A model generated the notes under the pieces. It saw only the letters and a program-made list of their open reading frames with translations, had not been told where the DNA came from and ran no database searches. The position numbers were made by a program, and so were the translations under genes. A stretch of DNA of 64,000 bases from Chloroflexota bacterium. GTDB taxonomy: Bacteria; Chloroflexota; Anaerolineae; Anaerolineales; Villigracilaceae. Below, piece after piece: positions 59,490 through 64,000 of the stretch. Where the stretch lies: the NCBI GenBank assembly GCA_016235425.1, contig JACRLC010000016.1:62001-126000 (forward strand), in the 5' to 3' direction. Within the stretch, counting starts at the first letter, position 1, and each line of letters opens with the position of its first letter.

Positions 59490-61158
59490 ACGCCAACTCT
59501 TTCAAAAACTTCTCTTTATTCGCCGAACGCGCCGTCTTGCCGCTGGATGTTTTCAGGATCCACTTTGGGCCGACCACTTTCACATAACGCAACGCGATCG
59601 CAGAATTCTTCGTCACGTGTTTGCGAATCTCGTCGGCAACGCGCTGATGTTCGGCTTCATCTTCCGAATCCACTTCGGCGATAATCACAACATCCTCCGT
59701 TCCCTCTTCCTCGTCGAATATCCCAAACGCCACTGAGCGGCCCGCATGCACGCCAGGCACTTCGTACGTCAGCGACTCCAAATCCTGCGGGTACACGTTC
59801 TTGCCGCCGACAATAATCATATCCTTCTTGCGCCCCGAAACAAACACCTCCCCCTCCGCAACAAAACCGAAATCGCCCGTCAGATACCAGCCATCCAAAA
59901 ATGCCTTCCCGGTCGCGTCGGCGCGGTTGTAATAACCTGTCAACATGCAATCGCTTTGCAGGGCGATCTCGCCGACAACCCGCTCAGGCACATCATTCCC
60001 CTTTTCGTCAAGAACTCTTATTTTGACATTCGGAAGCGGACGTCCCGACGACATGATTTTCATCGCTGGACGGCCATTCGCGGCCCTCGCGATTTTTTCC
60101 GTCATAAACGCTTCCCGCTCCACTTCCTCGACTTTGGGCTGCCGCGCCAAACCAGACTGGGTCACCCCGAAGACATTTTCCGCCATCGCATAGGATGTCT
60201 GCAACGCCTCGGGTTTCAGGCCATAATTTTTGAACTTCTCGTAAAACGCGTGATGACTTTCCCAACGCACAGGCTCCGAGCAATTGATGATCGCGCGCCA
60301 CGTGGACAGATCCACGCCTTCGAGGTGCCGGTCACGGATTTTGTGCGCGCAGAAGTTGTAGGCAAAGTTAGGGAGCCACGAAAGCGTGCCGCGATATTGC
60401 GAGACGGAGTGCATCAATTTGTATGGAGCGCGCACCCAATCGAACGGTGACATCAACACGAGGCGCACACCCATCAGAATCGGTTGCAGGAATCCGGCAA
60501 TCAGTCCCATATCGTGATACAGCGGCAGCCACGAGACGATCACATCACTTTCAGTCAGCCCCAACACGCGGCTATACGCAACAAGTTGATTGAACACTGC
60601 CTGATGCGAAAGCGCCACGCCTTTTTGCAAGCCTGTCGTACCGGAGGAGTGCTGAAGCAAAACAATATCTTCGGGCTTGCGCGTCATTCCCGCCAAAGAC
60701 GAAAAATCAGTCTCGTCCAGCACTTCCACCTTCTCAGCGACAATTACTGCCCGCACCGAATCATCCTCCGTCAGCGCCGCGCGGACTTCACTCTCGAACT
60801 CGGCATACGTCACAATCGCGGCGGGACGCGTCACCGAAATCAGCGCGGACAAGTCTGCGCGGTAACGCTCGGGCGAAAGTTTCTCCGTCAGAAACGGCAT
60901 GATCGCGGGAATCGCGCCATGCAAGACCGCTCCAAAAAACGAGTAAATCAATTCTTCGCCATGTTGGAGAATCAAGACAATGACTTCACCAGGCTGGATG
61001 TTTTCCTTTTCAAGTGCGCGGGCAAATCCATTTGCGCCCTGCATTAATCGCAGGTAGGTGATGTCAAAGTCCGGGTGGCCGGACCTCTGCATTGTAACGG
61101 CGGCCCGTTCCGGGGTCCGCGCGAGATGCGATTGCAATCGCCCGGTAAATGTCGTCAT
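59488..61158 (-). CDS. Fatty-acyl-AMP ligase-like protein
   Basis: 556 residues of the ANL adenylating superfamily. It has the AMP-binding P-loop SSGTTGLQKGVALSHQ, SWLPLYHDMGLIAGFLQPI, LSWLPNFAYNFCAHKI and the ligase end WYLTGDFGFVAEGEVFVSGRKKDMIIVGG with the C-terminal lysine region KTSSGK. The HDMGL and PNFAYN blocks are typical of fatty-acyl-AMP ligases, which make acyl-AMP and pass the acyl group to a carrier protein rather than to CoA. Its start overlaps the stop of the carrier gene by 4 nt. Together with two SGNH proteins and an MBOAT, it forms a dlt-like cassette. D-alanine is unlikely as substrate. Confidence 0.85.
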   Translation of the reverse strand: MTTFTGRLQSHLARTPERAAVTMQRSGHPDFDITYLRLMQGANGFARALEKENIQPGEVIVLILQHGEELIYSFFGAVLHGAIPAIMPFLTEKLSPERYRADLSALISVTRPAAIVTYAEFESEVRAALTEDDSVRAVIVAEKVEVLDETDFSSLAGMTRKPEDIVLLQHSSGTTGLQKGVALSHQAVFNQLVAYSRVLGLTESDVIVSWLPLYHDMGLIAGFLQPILMGVRLVLMSPFDWVRAPYKLMHSVSQYRGTLSWLPNFAYNFCAHKIRDRHLEGVDLSTWRAIINCSEPVRWESHHAFYEKFKNYGLKPEALQTSYAMAENVFGVTQSGLARQPKVEEVEREAFMTEKIARAANGRPAMKIMSSGRPLPNVKIRVLDEKGNDVPERVVGEIALQSDCMLTGYYNRADATGKAFLDGWYLTGDFGFVAEGEVFVSGRKKDMIIVGGKNVYPQDLESLTYEVPGVHAGRSVAFGIFDEEEGTEDVVIIAEVDSEDEAEHQRVADEIRKHVTKNSAIALRYVKVVGPKWILKTSSGKTARSANKEKFLKELA

Positions 61159-61406
61159 TTGGAGAGTCTGGATTCGATGAGAGAGGCCAGTTGGGCGAGA
61201 TTGTCAAAAGTATTTGCATTCAACTCAGTATCCTCGATGCGGACGCCGAAAGTATCCTCGACAAATAAAGCCAGATCCATCAGGCTGAACGAGTCTACCA
61301 ACCCGCTTGAAATGAGCGGCTCGGCAGGTTGAAGGGTGCGGTTTGGCTGCTTGAGAATTTGCGAGGCAATATATTTTTCGACAACAGGGATGACTGAATC
61401 GTTCAT
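61155..61406 (-). CDS. Acyl carrier protein
   Basis: 83 residues. The phosphopantetheine serine is in GLVDSFSLMDLA (about residue 38), with the acidic helix II after it. It starts at the ATG at 61406, preceded by AGGAG; the longer upstream frame is not coding. The C-terminal half (VRIEDTELNANTFDNLAQLA) is acidic, as in carrier proteins. It would hold the acyl chain made by the adjacent acyl-AMP ligase and pass it to a membrane acyltransferase. The start lies 8 nt after the SGNH stop and the stop overlaps the ligase start. Confidence 0.9.
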   Translation of the reverse strand: MNDSVIPVVEKYIASQILKQPNRTLQPAEPLISSGLVDSFSLMDLALFVEDTFGVRIEDTELNANTFDNLAQLASLIESRLSK

Positions 61407-61414
61407 TTTTGCTC

Positions 61415-62548
61415 CTAAGGATTTGAACAGGAATAATTTATAACGGAAGGCGCCAATTGTCCGGCCATCATCCTTTCGCCCTCCGGTGATAGGTGAAAGG
61501 ATGAATCGCCGAACTCTTTTCCCGGAATCGCATTCCACAGGTCCACGTAAAAGTAGCCCTTTTCTTTCATCCACAGGTCCATGTAGCTGCGATAAAGATC
61601 GTACGCCCAACGCGGATAGGATGAATTATAGCGAACTTCGCCCGCGGTTCCATCGGCAATATAAATCGGCTCGTTGACAAAAACAACAGGCGCGTTTCCC
61701 GCCGCCTGATGGCCGGCATCAATAACGTCGAGCATAAAGGTGCGTTTCAATTTGTTCCAGTCATCCGCAGAACGATAGGTCAGATACTCCGCGTTGGAGC
61801 CGATTTCATCCTTCCATAAGGTGGAGACTTGAATACGATGATCAATGGACGTGGATGCCCACAGGAAGGAATCAAGCTGTAATAAAATGCCGCGCTTCAA
61901 ACTGCCCCGCTGGCCCACAATGGTCTGTTCCAGGAAAGATTCGGGGCTGAAGCCGCGCGTGTAGTTTCGCAGGTTATACTCTTCGACCAGGCGATTGACC
62001 TCATCGAAATGCGGGACCAAAAAATCATCCCGGCCGTCCTCTGAATTCAAGGTGTACAGGGTTATGAACCACAACACCATGTCCGGCTGGTAGGCAATCG
62101 CCCGATCGAGGATCAGGAGATCTTTGATGATAAACGCCCTGGGATAACCTAAATTGTAAAAGTGTATCGGCCTGCCATCACAAGTTTTCAGGTCAAGCCG
62201 GTTCAACTGCCCTTCAATTGTCTTGTCCGGTTGATTGCCAATTCCCCAAATCGACGAATCGCCCAGCAAAACGACGCGGTATTCATCAGGCTGTTTTGCC
62301 GTCCCGGAAATTTCATGCGACGCAAAGGTCGCATCCAAATCCTCGAACAACGGGACGTTATAACCCGTAGCCATGTTTTCCGGCTGCTCGAATGGAAACC
62401 TGCTTCTGCCGGGAACCAGCCAATTGTAGAAAGTGAGTTTTCCAATCGGCGGCCGGAACGCGGCAAATAACACATTGGCAAGGACAAATAATGCCAATGA
62501 TTTCAAAATTACCCGAACAGGACTGATCGTATTATTCTTCAATTCCAT
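61415..62548 (-). CDS. SGNH/GDSL-like membrane-anchored hydrolase or acyltransferase, copy 2
   Basis: About 377 residues. An N-terminal membrane anchor (about 13-30, LKSLALFVLANVLFAAF) is followed by an SGNH-type domain with the catalytic serine in VVLLGDSSIWGIG and the C-terminal Asp-x3-His in FGDSSFHLSPEGE. The arrangement is as in AlgJ/DltD-like partners of MBOAT acyltransferases. The start at 62548 overlaps the end of its neighbour by 17 nt. It shares many positions with the copy at 62532-63671 (GKLxxYNWLVPGR, GDSS/GDSA, TIVGQR, NEPI, YPRWAYD), so the two are tandem paralogues. Confidence 0.82.
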   Translation of the reverse strand: MELKNNTISPVRVILKSLALFVLANVLFAAFRPPIGKLTFYNWLVPGRSRFPFEQPENMATGYNVPLFEDLDATFASHEISGTAKQPDEYRVVLLGDSSIWGIGNQPDKTIEGQLNRLDLKTCDGRPIHFYNLGYPRAFIIKDLLILDRAIAYQPDMVLWFITLYTLNSEDGRDDFLVPHFDEVNRLVEEYNLRNYTRGFSPESFLEQTIVGQRGSLKRGILLQLDSFLWASTSIDHRIQVSTLWKDEIGSNAEYLTYRSADDWNKLKRTFMLDVIDAGHQAAGNAPVVFVNEPIYIADGTAGEVRYNSSYPRWAYDLYRSYMDLWMKEKGYFYVDLWNAIPGKEFGDSSFHLSPEGERMMAGQLAPSVINYSCSNP

Positions 62549-63671
62549 TTCCCTCTTGTGATGCGCAGGCCATCTCAAGCAGTTTGGGGGCGAGTAAATC
62601 TGCCAGCATCTTTTCGCCCTCCGGGCTTCGGTGAAAGGGTGTGTCCGTGAACTCAGCGGAAGGGATTGCATTCCACAGATCGAGATACTCATGTTGATTT
62701 GTATTCATCCAGCCTGAAAGGTACTCCAGGTAATAATCGTATGCCCAACGCGGATAGAACTCGTCGTAGCGAATATCGCTGTTTGCGCCGGTTGCAATAA
62801 AGATCGGTTCGTTGACCACAAGAAGCGGAACATCCCCGGCAACTCCATACCCGGCACCGAGAACGTCGAACAACAATTCATCCAGATCGAGTTTCCCCGG
62901 TTTGTACACATCGAAGAGCAGGCTGTCAGACTGGTCATTGGAAAGCGGCTCATATGAGTAATAATAATGATCGACGCCGGTTGCTTTCCATGCAAGGCCA
63001 TGGATTTGCAGAAGAAATATTCTTTTTATTCTGCTCCGCTGGCCCACAATCGTTTTATCCCAAAAGGCCGGCGACTCGAGTTTCTTGATGTCAAGGTTGT
63101 TCAGCCGGTACCTGTCTATCAAAGAGAAAACATGATCCGCATACGGGTTTAAAAAATAATCGGTGTAAATCGTGCGGTTGCGGAAGGCATCGAGTGTGAT
63201 CATCCAGATGAACATGTCCGGGTCATACTCCCGCACCTTGTCCATGATCAACACATCCTTCATCACGTAAGGTAAAGGAAAAGCCGTGTTATAGGCTGTC
63301 ACTCTTTTGCCATCGCACGTGGTGAGATTCAGCGCGGTCAATTGTGCAGCAAGCATATCCTGCGGATGAAGCCCAAAAGCCCACGCCGCCGAATCGCCAA
63401 CCAACGCCACCCGAAATTCATCCTTCGCTTTCGGCTGTGAAATCACATGCGACTGGAACATGGCGTCCATATCTTCATAAACAGGAACGATATGCGAAAC
63501 AGGATAGTATTCCGCCTCACGTTCATAAGGCACACGCAGGCGCCCCGGCACAAGCCAGTTATAAATTGACAGCTTTCCAATCGCAGGTTCAAAATAAGCA
63601 AAAAGCAGGTTGGAAATTAAATAAAATACAAGCGCCTTGAAAACCACGCGCAGAGGGTTTACATCACTCAT
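62532..63671 (-). CDS. SGNH/GDSL-like membrane-anchored hydrolase or acyltransferase, copy 1
   Basis: 379 residues from the ATG at 63671, which overlaps the end of the MBOAT gene by 4 nt. An N-terminal anchor (about 10-28, VFKALVFYLISNLLFAYF) is followed by an SGNH-like domain with VALVGDSAAWAFG for the serine and FTDTPFHRSPEGE for the Asp/His part. These residues match copy 2. The protein would work outside the membrane, taking the acyl group from the MBOAT protein or removing it from the product. The role is inferred from the AlgI-AlgJ and DltB-DltD pairs. Confidence 0.82.
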   Translation of the reverse strand: MSDVNPLRVVFKALVFYLISNLLFAYFEPAIGKLSIYNWLVPGRLRVPYEREAEYYPVSHIVPVYEDMDAMFQSHVISQPKAKDEFRVALVGDSAAWAFGLHPQDMLAAQLTALNLTTCDGKRVTAYNTAFPLPYVMKDVLIMDKVREYDPDMFIWMITLDAFRNRTIYTDYFLNPYADHVFSLIDRYRLNNLDIKKLESPAFWDKTIVGQRSRIKRIFLLQIHGLAWKATGVDHYYYSYEPLSNDQSDSLLFDVYKPGKLDLDELLFDVLGAGYGVAGDVPLLVVNEPIFIATGANSDIRYDEFYPRWAYDYYLEYLSGWMNTNQHEYLDLWNAIPSAEFTDTPFHRSPEGEKMLADLLAPKLLEMACASQEGNGIEE

Positions 63672-64000
63672 TTTGCAAAACCAAACAGCACTTGAAAGGC
63701 GCTCCATGACAAATCCGGCGTCGAGAGGGTAAAGAACAGCCAGCCAAGCGAAACAAAATTGAAGGTCAGAAACACCCCTGCCGCGTTAAAAATCATCGCC
63801 CCCGCACGCGTTTGAAGCCAGGAAGGCTGTTTCCCGCGCGCCCACTCACTCCACCGGTTTTGAACAAATAAACCGAGGCCGTGCCAAAGTCCCCAAAGCG
63901 CAAATCCCCACGTCACGCCATGCCACAGGCCGATCAAAACCATCGCAGCGGCCTGGGTAATCAAAATGATTACAGGAACAGGCCACGAGATTTTGCTCGA
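63668..64000 (-). CDS. MBOAT-family membrane O-acyltransferase, N-terminus outside window
   Basis: C-terminal 110 residues of a membrane-bound O-acyltransferase (AlgI/DltB-type). The frame is open to the right edge, so the start lies beyond the window. The core motif is in IGLWHGVTWGFALWGLWHG, which contains the invariant His of the family, followed by a helix with FNFVSLGWLFFTLSTPD typical of the AlgI/PatA end. These proteins move an acyl group from a carrier across or into the membrane for transfer to a polymer. Its stop overlaps the start of the first SGNH gene by 4 nt, so the cassette is read as one unit. Confidence 0.85.
   Translation of the reverse strand, partial: SSKISWPVPVIILITQAAAMVLIGLWHGVTWGFALWGLWHGLGLFVQNRWSEWARGKQPSWLQTRAGAMIFNAAGVFLTFNFVSLGWLFFTLSTPDLSWSAFQVLFGFAK

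Overview
The window looks like a chromosomal segment of an anaerobic bacterium of the Chloroflexota, most likely Anaerolineae. This is inferred from content and style: MttB-type corrinoid methyltransferases, lipoproteins with Thr/Pro/Ala-rich linkers, TolB-propeller proteins, a prokaryotic phosphatidylcholine synthase, and many short palindromic repeats between genes. No rRNA or other phylogenetic marker gene was seen, so the assignment is not proven. No tRNA or rRNA gene, CRISPR array, transposase or prophage gene was recognised.

Layout. 1-7.5 kb (+): one-carbon/methylamine block with a truncated MttB-like methyltransferase, an S9 peptidase, a second MttB homologue, an M20 amidohydrolase, a pterin-binding methyltetrahydrofolate:corrinoid methyltransferase and a secreted hydrolase. 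7.8-11.3 kb: a pseudokinase-TolB membrane protein, a SET-domain protein and a small orphan. 11.4-15.4 kb (-): pckA, an aspartate aminotransferase and a YigZ protein. 15.4-20.4 kb (+): AlkZ-like glycosylase, SLOG/LSDAT protein, DUF1697, a frameshifted MOSC gene, a phosphoesterase and an amino-acid racemase. 20.4-27 kb (+): formate dehydrogenase locus (cytochrome b5-like, YHS-like, DUF402, fdhD, a NuoE-NuoF fusion and a selenocysteine-containing FdhA whose UGA codon splits the gene in naive annotation). 28.9-33.6 kb (-): an ECF transporter, a SAM hydroxide adenosyltransferase and a second SET protein. 34-38 kb (-): a polyamine-type ABC transporter. 38.3-52.4 kb (+): acyl-CoA dehydrogenase, membrane glycosyltransferases, a methyltransferase, an oxidoreductase, a three-gene propionyl-CoA carboxylase and a CYTH protein. 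52.8-58.5 kb: acyltransferase, GNAT, phosphatidylcholine synthase, and ileS under a T-box leader. 58.6-59.4 kb: S1-domain protein. 59.5-64 kb (-): MBOAT, two SGNH proteins, an acyl carrier protein and an acyl-AMP ligase, laid out like a dlt operon but with a fatty-acyl-AMP-ligase-like activating enzyme. This last cassette is the best candidate for an undescribed system.

The second theme is repeats. At least four families of short palindromic repeats fill the intergenic spaces. Arrays of degenerate 7-bp or 8-bp units (GATTNNN, CAGTNNN, AC-initial, TAGTTNNN) also lie between genes, in two cases running into a start codon or over a stop codon. Four genes (S9 peptidase, fdhA, an oxidoreductase and a glycosyltransferase) carry such sequences inside the reading frame. 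At least six genes have a TATAAT-like box only 6-8 nt from the start codon, which suggests leaderless mRNAs.
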